Shown piece by piece: positions 23,677-35,300 of a stretch of DNA of 64,000 nucleotides; within the stretch, counting starts at the first letter, position 1; the number at the start of each line of letters is the position of its first letter. Source of the stretch: Thelonectria olida (lineage: Eukaryota; Ascomycota; Sordariomycetes; Hypocreales; Nectriaceae); the NCBI GenBank assembly GCA_020736575.1, contig JAGPYM010000025.1, positions 124,001 to 188,000 on the forward strand, in the 5' to 3' direction. The notes beneath the pieces were generated by a model. The model was not told where the DNA came from. It saw only the letters and a program-made list of their open reading frames with translations, and did not search any database. Both the position numbers and the translations under genes were made by a program.

Positions 23677-26600
23677 ATGCCAGACCCAGACACCCATGAC
23701 AGCAAAGAGGACGACCTCGAAGCGGCCCAAACCACTCGTATCGCCTTCCAAGATGGCCCCGGCCGCGATCGAGGTGGTGCGCCCAATGGTCAGGACACAT
23801 CTCACGGTCGATCCCGCACCCGGTCGTTGTCTCGACAGCGTTCCCGCTCGCGCTCCAGCTCCCGCAGCCGCATTCCCCCTGCTTCGCCGTACTCGGGCGT
23901 CCAGATTGAATACCGCACCCTGTCCATACAGGTGACTGAGGCCAAACAAAACGAACCCGAACTCGACGAGATCAAGGACCCCAAGGGCCTCAAGAACAAG
24001 GATGATGATGCCTACTTTGCCAATCTTCAATACCACGAGCTGCAGGTTGAGCAGCTGTGTCAACAGCTGAATGTCAGCCCAGGAGTAGGCCTCTCTGAGA
24101 ATTCTGCTGCAGTTCGTCTTGAGCGGGATGGCACCAACTCACTGCCTCATCCCAAGACCAACTATATCAAGAGAACTCTCAGGTACGTCTTCGGTGGTTT
24201 CTGCTCAATCCTCTGGGTCGGTGCCATCATCTTCTTCATCTGCTGGCAGCCCCTGAGCGACCCTCCTTCTGCCCAGAACCTGTCCCTCGCTGTTCTCATC
24301 CTCATCGTCATCTTCCTCCAGACTGGCTTCTCCGCCTTCCAGGACTGGTCTACAGCAAAGACAATGAACGCCATTCTCGACTTGCTACCCTCCTTTGCGC
24401 TGGTTAAGCGAGATGGTGACCTCAAGAGCTTGCCTACCATCAGCCTGGTGGCTGGCGACGTTGTCCACCTTGCAGTTGGCGATAAGGTCCCCGCCGACCT
24501 CCGTCTCATTGAACACTCTGGCGATATCCGCTTCGACCGATCTGTGCTCACTGGCGAGGCGGATGAGATCGAGGGTGCCGTGGACCCAACCGACCGAAAC
24601 TTCCTCGAGAGTCGCAATATTGCCTGTATGGGTACAACAGTCATGAATGGCAATGGTGTCGGAGTGGTCATCCTAACCGGTGCCCGAACGGTCATGGGTC
24701 GGATCGCAAACTCGACTGCTGGTGTCAAGGATTCTCCTACTCTAATCCAGCGAGAAATCACCCGATTCGTCAAGATTATCTGTTGCATGACCGTCTTCCT
24801 GGCCCTGCTCATTTTACTGGCCTGGGCTGGCTGGCTGCGAGTCGACCACCCCGCCTTCCTGAGTGTCCCTGCTATGCTGGTCAATGTAATGGCTTGCGTC
24901 GTGGCTTTTATTCCTGAGGGTATGCCCGTTGGTGTTGCCTTGACGCTTATGATGGTTGCGCGTCGCATGAAGGCCGTCAACATTTTGCCCAAGGGACTGT
25001 CGACTGTTGAGACACTGGGCTGTGTCAATGTCATATGCTCAGACAAGACTGGTACTCTCACGCAAAACCAGATGTCTGTCAGCAGTGTCGCATTTGTCGA
25101 CCGGAAGCTTGACTCTGCGGAGGACTTTCATCATCTCCATGAGGCCAGTCAGCCCAATAAGGCTGCAGTGGCGATGCAGCGCGCTGCCATCCTATGCAAC
25201 AACGCATCGTTTGACCCAACTACTATCCATCTTCCCATCCACGAACGAACCATTCAGGGCAATGCAACTGACGCCGCTGTCTTTCGGTTCGCTGCATCGA
25301 GCGCCACCGGAGATGGCTTGAAAAAAACAAACACTCGGGTTTTTGAAGTCGCTTTTAACTCCAAGAACAAATGGATGCTTGTGCTCTTGAAGTCTGATGA
25401 CCAGGGCGGAAAGTATCGCGCCATCATCAAGGGTGCTCCAGATATCCTGCTCGCTGGTTGCACCAAGTACTGGTCCTCCGAGTCGAACTCGGTCCAGCCT
25501 CTCGACGATGAAGCCCGCCGCAAGTTTCAGCAAATCCAAGACGAAGCCTCCCGCCGGGCCGAAAGAGTCATTGTATTCTGTGAGAAGCTCATCACTCCTC
25601 GTGCTGTCCCCGGGACCAATGCCTTTAGTGACGAGGTTACGCACTCTGCCATCCACGACCTCACGGTTGTTGGCATGCTTGGCATCATCGACCCTCACCG
25701 TCCGGAGATTCCTGCTACGGTAGAGCAATGTCGTCGTGCTGGGACTCGCTTCTTCATGGTCACTGGCGACTATACTCTGACTGCTGCGGCCATCGCTCGC
25801 AACTGTGGCATTTTCAGTGGAACCGCCGACCCCGATACCATCGACACTGTGCAGTCTCGAGTGCAGGGCGTCGAACTTCAGGAAAAGGCCAAACCAAAGA
25901 AGAAGGCACGAGCCCCCTCATCAAGCGAAGTTTGCTCCTGGAAGGCTCCAGTCTCAGTCGATTGACCCAAGATGACTGGGACAACGTCTGTGCCTATGAT
26001 GAGGTTGTCTTTGCGCGCACGACTCCTGAGCAGAAACTCCGAATCGTCACCGAGTTGCGTGCGCGCGATAACGTCGTTGCTGTGACTGGCGACGGTGTGA
26101 ACGATGCCCCCGCGCTTCGAGCCGCCGATGTTGGTGTTGCCATCGTTACGGGCAGCGACGTTGCCATCGAGGCATCAGATCTGGTCCTTCTGGATCGCTT
26201 TGACTCGATTGTTGATGCAATGCGCCTTGGCCGGCTTGTGTTCCAAAACCTCCAGAAAGTCATATCCTACCTTCTTCCAGCCGGCAGTTGGTCCGAGATC
26301 TGGCCCGTCTTGATCAACGTCTTCTTCGGCGTGCCTCTCCCCCTGAGCGCATTCCTGATGATCATCATCTGCGTCTTCACCGACCTTTTCCTGAGCCTGT
26401 CTCTGATCATGGAGAAGGAAGAATTCGACCTTCTCTCCCTGCCTCCCCGCGACCACCAGCACGACCATCTCATCAACACCAAGATCTACACGCAGGCATA
26501 CCTCTTCACAGGCTTCATGGAGACCATCACCGCCCACGCCATGTTCTTCCTCTACATGTATAAGCACGCCAAGATGCCCCTGCGCGAGCTTTTCTTCTTG

Positions 26601-26999
26601 TATGAAGGCTACACTGCGGGATACCGCGGCTACACGCAGGAGGAGCTGGTGCAATTTAACAACACCGGCCAGTGCGTCTACTTCGTGACTCTCGTTTTCC
26701 TGCAATGGGGCAATGTCCTGGCTGTACGAAACCGCCGCATGAGCATCTTCCAGTCTAACCCGATCGTTGGGCCCAAGCGTAACCCTTGGTTGCTTCTCAG
26801 CATGTTGATCAGTTTGGTCATTGCCATTTTTGTTACGGAGGTTCCGGGAATGCAGAATCTATTCGACACGGCTTCGGTGCCAATTGAGTTTTGGCTCATT
26901 CCCATTCCTCTCGGTCTTGGCATTTTGGTTGTAGATGAGATTAGGAAGCTTATTGTGAGGAAGTTCCCTGGTTCGATCTTGGCCAAGATTGCATGGTAA
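23677..26999 (+). pseudogene. P-type Na+/K+ ATPase (PAT/IIC-like) with one-base frameshift
   Basis: With one missing base allowed for, the frame encodes about 1107 aa, full length for fungal Na+/K+-type P-ATPases that pump cations at the plasma membrane. The start at 23677 follows a pyrimidine-rich leader and precedes an acidic, SR-repeat-rich N-terminus. M1-M2 lie at about 170-220. The actuator motif is at 292-295 but reads TGEA instead of TGES. IPEGMP lies in M4. The phosphorylation site is SDKTGTLT with D456. After the break, GDGVNDAP (about 806) and the C-terminal membrane helices are intact. In the run of five C at 25913-25917 one base is missing: upstream reads KKKARAP in one frame, and downstream LIKRSLLLEG continues in the next. 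No GT..AG intron fits. It is either an assembly/sequencing error or a recent inactivation; conservation on both sides favours one of these over old decay. Confidence 0.85.
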
Positions 27000-27385
27000 A
27001 TGAGCCCGAGGCGTTAACTTGCGGAAGAGAAAATGCTGTCTGCGTAAGTGTTGAACGAGACCCTTCACACAGAGCCTTTGCGATCAATCGAAGAGTACCT
27101 AAAGCGAAACAATACAATAAAATGATTCTTCTTGCTCACTTTCCGTCTGTCCTAGCACACTGATTGCGCCTGTGACGATCGGCCGCGTAGTTTTGACAAG
27201 ATGGATTCTACCCAGTGTAGCACCAGATGAAACCCATCTTGTGCTAGTTGCTGAGTTGGGCCTCTTTTTCTCTATAATGTAAGAAGATCATCAAGGAAGC
27301 GACCTATCTTGCCTTCGTGACGCAGAACAACATTCGAAGCCGGATAACGCTACTAACCTGGGGATGGCGAAAACCCTACAAGAAG
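27000..27385. other. short intergenic stretch
   Basis: Presumed 3' region of the ATPase gene; an AATAAAA signal lies at about 27117. Nothing else was seen. Confidence 0.4.
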
Positions 27386-27456
27386 ATGGTCCAGATACTC
27401 ACCGATAAGGTGTAGATATCAACGCACAAGGCGACGACTATGGGATCGCTCTTCAG
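27386..27456 (+). pseudogene. single ankyrin-repeat fragment
   Basis: The DNA reads as one ankyrin unit (QILTDK, then GVDINAQGDDYGIALQ) only if a one-base gap at about 27408-27412 is bridged. It matches the ankyrin relic at 12282-12640 in its NAQG motif. No flanking coding sequence survives. Confidence 0.6.
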
Positions 27457-27760
27457 GTGACATCTATTAAGGTCCATCAAGAGCTTGTACGACTGTCGGA
27501 GCACACGTCTCCTTATCCAAACAATGCTCGCCTTTACAATGGTCCTAGACGCTCGATACGATTCATAGCGCGCTGTCTGCGCACTACTAAGCATCAATGT
27601 CGACTCCTTCATCCGCCCCTGATATGCCTCCTCTATTGCTCTCTTTCTTAGACAGCATCGGTATTATATCAGATGGCCTGTAGATTTAGGTCTTTTTGCC
27701 TGCTCCTTTCTGCCAGTTAATTGGCCCAAATAACCTAGAACTGACTGACTAAATGCTGCC
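27457..27760. other. gene-free stretch
   Basis: Short spacer between the ankyrin fragment and the 3' end of the carboxylesterase gene. No feature seen. Confidence 0.4.
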
Positions 27761-29375
27761 CTAAGAAGATGTTGCAATTGCACCCATAGTTACTGTAGAA
27801 CACGGCGAGTCATATGCTGAGGGTTTCACAAAATCCACCCGCGCCTCTGTGTTGTTACCCAGTAACACAAGCGTCTCCTCATTGGAGTTAAACTGAGGCC
27901 AACCGAGCTCTGATAAACCGGAAGTTGGATTATCACTGAAAGAGTACCAAGCGTTCTGCATGAGCCGGGTGAGTTTCTTCTGGCTTGCAGTAGCAGCAAT
28001 GCTGCTAACGTCCTCGGACGCGCCAAAAATCATGTGCAGGTCCACGCCGTGGTAAGCGCCACTTGTCGGGAACAAGCGAGTGTTGTTCCAATCAGCCATG
28101 TATCGATAAGCCCAGGACGCGACATCATGCTGCTGACGAGCTTGGGCCTGGTACGACACCGGACAGGTGAAAGACTCGAGGAGGAAGGATGTTACCTGTG
28201 CATCAGTGGGCACGACTCCATTTGCGTATGCGGGGATGCGGTAGTAACCATCTTCGTTGTGGTTGTGACCAAACAAGATGGGCACTTTGGCAAAGCTACC
28301 AGCCTTGGTGAGGCTGACATAGTCAGCGAAGACAGTTTCGTTGTCGGGCTTGGGGTAGAAAGGCGGGATGGACCGAAGGACGCTTGAACTGCTGGCAGGT
28401 TTGATGGATGCCGCTGCCGCCTTGATATCCTCCCAGTCAACCTTTCGCATACAGGCCATAACATCAGTCGCCGTGCTGCAGTTCACAGCCGATATGGCCG
28501 AGTTCCAGTTCTTTTCCTGGACAGCTGCCGTGTTCACGGGGAAGCTAAAGGCATTGCCGGAGGGAGCGATGATGCCATTTACAATGGGATCTTTCTTGTA
28601 GGCGTAGGTCCAGTAATCCACGGCAACACCGCCGGAGGATTGCCCAGCAATGGTAATTTTGGTCGGGCTGCCGCCGAAGTGCCGGATGTTGTCTCGAACC
28701 CACTCAACAGCAGCTCTCTGGTCCCGAAGACCGAGGTTGGCAGTCTCTCCAGGCGCGCCGGGGAAGCCGAAGATGTTGAGTCGGTAGTTGACGGTGACGA
28801 CGACAATATCTTCGGCATCTGCGAAGTACTTTCCGGTGTAAAATGGGCTGTTGGTGTTCCCGATGGCGAAGCCTGTCACAGGTTAGTGGCTGGCGCGCTG
28901 AGCAGTGCTTTCGAGACTCACGTCCGCCGTAGAAGAAGACCAAGACAGGCTTGTTGGCCTGGAAAGCATTGGAAGTCACCTTGGACCAGATATTCAGAGT
29001 CAAACAATCCTCACTTTGGGGAGTGCCAGCAGCACTAGCAAAGTAGGAGATAATACCCTGAGCCTGAGGTGTCTTTCCTGGATAGTCGACTGGCTTGCTG
29101 GGGGATAGCGGGCAATCATATCCAAAAGCTTTTGCCTCGTATGGTGTCGTAGAAATGAAGCTCTGAGGCGGCGCAAACCGCAAATCGTCCACCGGAGGCT
29201 TCGCATAAGGAATTCCCAGATACTCGACGACGCAGGCCGAATTGTTTGCCACATGTCCAGTGATAGGCCCGGAGGACGTGTCAACGGTCAGGTACTTTGA
29301 GGTGTCGCATCGTATGGGAGATGTAGCCACGAGGCTTGCCAGGAGTGCAAACGGTGAAAGCGTTGCCAGGTGCAT
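27761..29375 (-). CDS. secreted type-B carboxylesterase/lipase
   Basis: Complement(28922..29375, 27761..28872), 521 aa, the usual length for the family. The 49-nt phase-1 intron (GTGAGT, CTAAC branch, CAG) joins VFFYGG to the second exon. The N-terminal signal peptide (MHLATLSPFALLASLVATS) indicates secretion. Family landmarks are YLGIPYAKPPVDDLRF, EDCLTLNIW, FYGG (oxyanion hole), and the nucleophile motif GQSSGG with S230, replacing the commoner GESAG. A likely acidic residue is E358 in GHNHNED and the catalytic histidine is H426 in AYHGVDLHM. The oxyanion strand reads FYGGRF where GGGF is usual: an arginine replaces a glycine at the splice-spanning codon. It hydrolyses carboxylic esters outside the cell; the substrate is unknown. 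No operon-like partner. Confidence 0.93.
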
Positions 29376-31180
29376 GGTCGAACCTGGGGGAGATAGCCCG
29401 TGTCTCGTCTGATTTGAAGAGCAGATGCGTTGGCCACTTTAAAGGCCAATGTGGTGGATACTTTGGAGGAGTCCTCATTTCCCTTTCACGTGCACGACAC
29501 CAGTTCTAGGATGCTGGCCTCACCCCGGTAGATAGTTGAGCCAGAGCGGTCAGCCAGCCAGGGTTTGGGCTGGCGAAGATCAAACAGGGTCATGCTTGGC
29601 GTGAACCATTGATTACCGTGGCAACTCCAAGGAGGTATTGTCCTTGACAGTACGATTGTAGCCATAAGCTCCATGATCTAATAAGTCGCACATAGTTCTC
29701 GGGATCTATCGAAAAGTCATATGCATAATGGCTCCTTTCCACTAAGCGAGGTGTTCGTGCCACATTCCCGCATATTCCGTGACAGACGAACGGCGAAGCG
29801 AGATTTTAAGTTATTAGTTGCCTCCCCCTGGAAAACAACTTCTACATAGTAGCGTTATGATCTCACTTGGCGGGCTACCTCCGCAGTTGTGCCGCGGGTA
29901 CTCAGTCAGCATGGAAGTTGCACATGATGGCTTCCAAGTCGTACTGACAATAGATGGGTGAGAGCTAGCTCAGTAAGCAGCGGGCAATACATAGCACTGA
30001 GGGAGGAGGCATTAACGTCTCTTGCATAAATGTAGGACTGGCCCCGGTTGTAAAACTTATCTTTCTATTCCATCTTAGGTTACCAATAACCAGAATTTTC
30101 CGAGGACCCGTTGATGCCTCCGCCACCTAAGGGTGTTTCAGAGGTGACTGCGTAGTCAAGCTACCTACCCCGCGAGACCGCCTGATTGTGAGTACAACCA
30201 GAATCACATACTCGATGGGGTGGGCATGGGTTTGGTCGAATGGCAACGCTTGTTATCCGTACCTACCGTACTGATTGAGTACTGAGCGGGCTGGTGGGGT
30301 AACTAGATCAAATGTGAGGTTTCAAACACACAGCCTGTAGATGTTTGGCCGCTCCCGGTCATGATTAGGCCCAGCACGAGAGTGTGGCCTGTAGTCGCTT
30401 CAACGGGAGGCCCGCCCAGGTTGACCGAAACTCCGCACCGGTAGCAACTCGTCTTCAGCTTTAATCCATGGCATGATATCAGGTTACTGATCGTTATTAC
30501 ATTAGTGTTTCATTCGGCACTTCATCTCTTTCGCACCTATGATGAAATAACTCATTATAAGTGGCATTTCCAACTACGAGCCCTTTTTTATTATGGAGCC
30601 TGACCTAGTAAGGAGCTTAGGGTGAGACCTCATATTGAGCAGCGTTCTAATGTTGAGCTGAAAGTGGAAATCCCTGCTCGTGTGGCGTTTGATGCCCGAA
30701 CTCTACCAAATACAGTGGCCCCGTCCAACACTCAGGAAACTGCCCTACATGCCTAGTTTTGCCGTCAAGACTTGCGTACCTAAGAGTTTTACTCTAGTAA
30801 CAAGTAATAACTCACTTATAACTAAGACGCTTTTGCAACCTTGGAAGTGTGCGCAAATCAGGACGTCCACATCTCTTTTATTGACTTACACATGGCAATA
30901 TAGTAGTGCTTTATGGGAAAGGTAGACTCTATGTATTGTATAGGATGTCTGGTCCATTAAAGGCGACTTGCTACTTTACGCAAGGGCAAAAAAACAGTTT
31001 TCTTCCCACAATTTGAACATTTTCAAGACCTAATGCTTCCACGATGACAAAACTTCAAGCTTTTCTAGCCTTTCTAAGATAAAAGACGTAGCCATCCCGG
31101 TTTCATCGTTACAAAGAATCGAACGTGGTCTATACGCGACCTGCCACTTGCTATCGCAACGCGAACCCATAAGGACTGGC
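29376..31180. other. 1.8-kb gene-free stretch
   Basis: Upstream region of the carboxylesterase, then sequence with no conserved frame. Nothing recognised. Confidence 0.45.
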
Positions 31181-32154
31181 CTAATGGGAATTTCTCTTCA
31201 TCTGCGACTGGATGCGCTCTTTATTGAACTGAGAGGCAGTTAGCATATAGTGGAGAGATCGTCTCGAGCACAAGGATGATCAAAACCCACCTCGATCCTC
31301 TTGTTCAAGTCCCAGAGTACCACCTCATTGCAAAAAACAACAAAGGACCTATCTTGGTCGAGGCTTAGGGCGTCGCTATCCAGTTGAAGCTGGGCAGACC
31401 TGACCAGCTCGACTGCGTCACTTTTGCGGCGAAGCCACAACTTCACGACGGCGTTTGTTGTCGGCATGTTGTCGCCTCCAAAGTAAGGTCTGGTGTCATA
31501 GCCTGGTACTGGCACGTGAACAGTGGCACGGTAAAGAGTGTTCTTAGGAATCAGTTTGACAATCTGATTCGCTAGTTCCGTCCCAAAGGTGTCGTTGGAT
31601 ACGATCTGAGGCTTCGCTACGGCCCAGAAAAAGGCAACGACTGGGCCAGGGCCATTACTGCCGCTTGCAGTTTCACTCCGCTCGACAGTTCCAAGGACGG
31701 GCTTCTCATACGCCAGCATGGAGAATGCAGTGGCAAGGTCGTTAAAGTTGTAACCGTCAGGTCCGGTGACCTGGGCGGTGTAATTCGTTGCAGGCGGCGA
31801 AGTAAAGGAAGTCGAAGAGTTTCCGTAGAGCTCAGTGACATCGTCGCGGCCTACATAGACCTGGTTGGGGACGCTGTTGTTAACGCCAAAAGCCGAGTCA
31901 AATGTATGGTCCTGGATATAGGCGGCGGGAAAGGAGTTGTCTCGGGGGCCATTCCATGACTTGAGGCCGTGGACTATAGCGTGGTAGTTGACATATTCCT
32001 GGTGCGTCAATCCAGACCGGCGTCGCACGACGACAATTTGCTTAGGCAGGAGTTCGGTGTCTCGCTGCTGAGGCGGCTCAATAGCACTGGCGAGGCCGAA
32101 GGTGGCGAAAATGAGAATACAAGGGAGCATGATTGTCAACTCGTTGGCTAACAT
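31181..32154 (-). CDS. secreted EthD-domain protein
   Basis: Complement(31291..32154, 31181..31228), 303 aa. The 62-nt phase-0 intron (31229..31290) starts GTGGGT, has GCTAAC and ends CTCAG, and adds a 15-residue tail. The start at 32154 is chosen because a hydrophobic signal sequence (MLPCILIFATFGLASA) follows; the ATG at 32130 is an equally possible start. Right after it comes IVVVRRRSGLTHQEYVNYHAIVHG, the ligand-binding opening of the EthD/dimeric ferredoxin-like barrel. EthD proteins include dehydratases of anthrone-type polyketides and otherwise uncharacterised ligand binders. Several N-glycosylation-type sites (NNS, NSST, NYT) fit a secreted protein. No polyketide synthase is nearby, so pathway membership cannot be claimed. 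Confidence 0.8.
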
Positions 32155-34907
32155 ACGGGCCTTGTTGGATGGACCAAAGGCAAGTGAGGATGTTATCGTG
32201 GCCCTTATGAGGACCTCAGATCCGTTGAGGTTGTTCCTGCGAAAGCTACGGCCCCACAACGGAACCCCTTCAGAGTCCCGTATCATTGGGAGAACCAGCC
32301 CATGATGCCTTGAGCTTCCATCGGGGCCGAGTAGTGTATGAGTAGCCGTGTTTCCGAAGCCGCTTAGTCAGCACCCAAACCCTCCATGCTACCTTGTTGT
32401 GAAGGCAAATTTGATTGTGGCGGAGTTGTCAATAGCAGCTGCAATCACGGCTCCGTCTCTGGCCAGGCGAGGTTCCAGGACCTGAGGCTATAATTTGTTA
32501 GGCAGGTACCTAGTCGTAGAGCTTCAAGTTGAGTTTAGGCCCCTCACTCGCACTCCACCTCCACTTCCCGGCATCTTTTCGAGTTTGTTGTAATCTAAAG
32601 CAACTAAGGTCATGTCTTCCCTTTTCATTGGTGGTAAAAGGGCCCTTCTCTACCGACGAACAAACGATTTAATGCGTAAGATCGCCTGAGGGATCAGGAC
32701 AAGATGAACCCTGAATGTTGTTGGGTTGGTCAGTTCGTTCGGTCTATTGGTCGGTATTCCCGCTTATCTAATTACCAAATCCCCTTTGCTGGTCTCTGTT
32801 AGAGGCCGGTCCGGGACGGGAGCATAGGGCAGTGGGCAATCTACTCGCACATGTCAATGGCCCACTTCTGGAGGGAGTCACGGTGGTGTTCGTTCCGGGA
32901 GTCGCTTACAAGCCGGCACCCGCCGTATCGCGACAGGCCGCGCATGGCCCGGGGATTCCCTGGTCTTGGTTAAAAGGCAGGGTTCTGTTAATAGTGAGAT
33001 CGCGCCTACTGCGAGCCCGCAGTGCAGCCCGTGTCCGATTTCTGTGCTGGTTGCGTACTCTTCCCCGTGCTCGGGAATGCTTCATATGCCGGCTTTCCGA
33101 ATAACTCAATCTACTCCACGCGCCCGTCTCCTCGACGCGGACGCCAGGGGAAAGGTTGCCTCGGTTCTTGCATGCCCGACGAGTTATCGTCATAGAGCTC
33201 GGCGGTCCCAAGTCCGTCGTGGAGGCGCGTTGCTCGCATCACAAATGATCTTGATCATATGATACGGCAAATTCGTCACCACCGTACAACTTCCTTCTCC
33301 ATACCGTGCTGGCAAGCTTACTTGAAGCCAAGACGTTGAGAACTAGTTGGAGCGTCTTGTCATTAGGTGATGGTACATCTCCAAACTTTGGGGCTAAGCA
33401 AGATGTCATCGCAGGCTGCCCGTCACCGTCTTTTCGACTTCTCAGTCCCGCCCTTCATCTTCACTGGAGCTTTGGGCTCTAATTAGGATTATCTAACGAT
33501 GATGTCACTTTCAATCGCCTGGGTTGCATTGAATATCGTTGTTGGGACGCCTTGGCAATCTGGTCAGAGGCCTGACCTATTGTGAGTAGCCCAGCACACT
33601 CGGCTCTGTTAAGAGGAGCAAGCAGACAGGTCGGCTTAATCCGTGTCCGGCTCTCAACGTGTGCAATCAAGGAGTGGAGCACCATCCAATTCGAGATGGG
33701 AGCACATGTTTCGTCTGCAGTCCCCTCCCAACATGTGACGTTTGAAAAAAGGCTCCAGAACGCCCCGGCCAGGCTGTCTCACTCGAGTTCCTGGCTAACT
33801 CTGAGAGAAGACCGCTTCTCGCTAAGCATTCGGGTGCCTGCTGATTCTTGGTCCCCCTTCTTTGCAATGGCCTTCTCTGAGACTGCTAATTGAAGAACAG
33901 TTCCGCCCCGTACCGGACAACTATGCGGAGTTGGTTGGTCCACTAATGCCTTCGGAATAGCTTCTCCCTACGGTGTTGCTGGGAGTCCAATGAGACCTTG
34001 CAAGTTGCAGGTCAACACCACCTATCCCGCAAGCACTTCACAAAAAGTTCATCAAAGCTGGTATCACAGACTCGATGCATGACTCACGATTTTTAGCTGC
34101 AGCCAGAGTATGAATTGTCTTGAGCCCTTTGCGTCATATCTGTTATCGTGATTGGACAATAGTAGCTGCCATAGGAATTGGTTTTGCTAATTTAGGCCTT
34201 CGAACCTCGTGTCCCGTGTTAAATAAGCTTGCTAGTTAACGGAAGTAACTGTAGTCTGTTGAGTATGATACGTAAAAATTGATTCTCCTTGGCATAAAAT
34301 AAGTAATACTAACCGTAACTAGGTTATCCTCCCCAACACAGGGATCGCAGCCCTTTCAATGCTGGGCCTAGGACGACTCACTTCCTATTTCACCCCTTAG
34401 GAAGCCTTATGCTAGCATATGCGGTGCCTATTGCTTCTGCCAATCAGTTTGTCCTAGAATCAACCCCCTCCTGCGGACCTATAGCTCTTTAACTCTTATA
34501 TCTTTGGGAGCTCGGAAACCTCTGCATCCGGCCAGGTACAATGTAAAAAACTAAGAATGATGACGGAATGGTGATTGTGGACGGGTAATTAGCGTTGGAA
34601 CTATGGACTTGAGTATGATGCTACTTTATGGTGGTTTAAGCTAAGCTTTCTCGAAAGCTGGGAGGGCAAGGCAGTCGCGAGGATAGAAGAGGAGTTATAT
34701 GAGACCCTACTTGTACCTGAGATGCACGGTGGAGCCACTCTTGCTTAAATATCACAGAACCCTCCCGTGGAAAATTTGATCATCATCAAGTCAAGAAAGG
34801 TTCGACACCTTCTTTCTCCATTGGCCTTCTGCTTATACAAGAAGCCCCGAGCCCCTATTTTCACTAACCACTACCTTCCATACTGAAGGGTACTACAATT
34901 GCCAGTC
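32155..34907. other. 2.75-kb gene-free stretch
   Basis: GC-rich patches at 32870-33240 contain overlapping short frames on both strands without coherent products. AT-rich sequence lies at 34230-34330. The last 100 bp before 34908 carry a CT-rich leader likely belonging to the small secreted-protein gene. Confidence 0.45.
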
Positions 34908-35300
34908 ATGCATATCAAATACCTCTTTATCAACCTTCTGGCCCTGACCGTCTTGGTCAAGGGTCTCCCACATGCCGAGCATGACGACTTTGATCTCGAG
35001 GCTAGGGACGCTGAGAGCAACCTTGTTGGGCGCGATCATCCCTGCTCCAATGATAAAGGTATGAAGAACGGCAAATGCGTCAAATGTGATAAGGACGAAG
35101 TTATCAAGAACCACCACTGCGTCAAATGCGATGAGACGAAGTCATCAGGCACGGCAGATGCGTCAGATGCCCCCGTAACAAAGTCGCGAAGGTTGGGAAA
35201 TGCGTCTGCCGTGGCGGGAAAAAGTGGGATGGAAGTTGCAAGTGATCCAAGCGCTGGAGCTGGAACGACCGCAAATACCAGCATGCTGGTACGGGTATGA
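34908..35300 (+). CDS. small secreted cysteine-rich protein, apparent frame slip
   Basis: 130 aa if read from the ATG at 34908 that directly precedes a signal peptide (MHIKYLFINLLALTVLVKG); an ATG nine bases earlier also exists. The mature part has a charged pro-region-like stretch, then CxxC units (GKCVKCDKDEVI, HHCVKCDE). At about 35140 the Cys pattern stops in this frame and continues in the +1 frame (RHGRCVRCPRNK, KCVCRGGKKW) up to a stop at about 35241. So one base appears lost and the present frame ends in a Ser/Ala-rich nonsense tail. The size, signal and paired cysteines fit the broad class of fungal small secreted (effector-like) proteins. No specific family is recognised. Confidence 0.65.
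   Translation: MHIKYLFINLLALTVLVKGLPHAEHDDFDLEARDAESNLVGRDHPCSNDKGMKNGKCVKCDKDEVIKNHHCVKCDETKSSGTADASDAPVTKSRRLGNASAVAGKSGMEVASDPSAGAGTTANTSMLVRV

Noticed and set aside
24162..25061. 299-codon minus-strand frame opposite the ATPase
   Set aside because: Antisense shadow; the plus strand has all P-type ATPase motifs.
25848..25925. Intron explaining the ATPase frame change
   Set aside because: Candidate GT..AG pairs are about 30 nt or would remove conserved residues; a missing C in the C5 run explains both sides exactly.
32832..33262. GC-rich frames on both strands
   Set aside because: No homology pattern, Arg-rich composition typical of GC-rich noncoding DNA.
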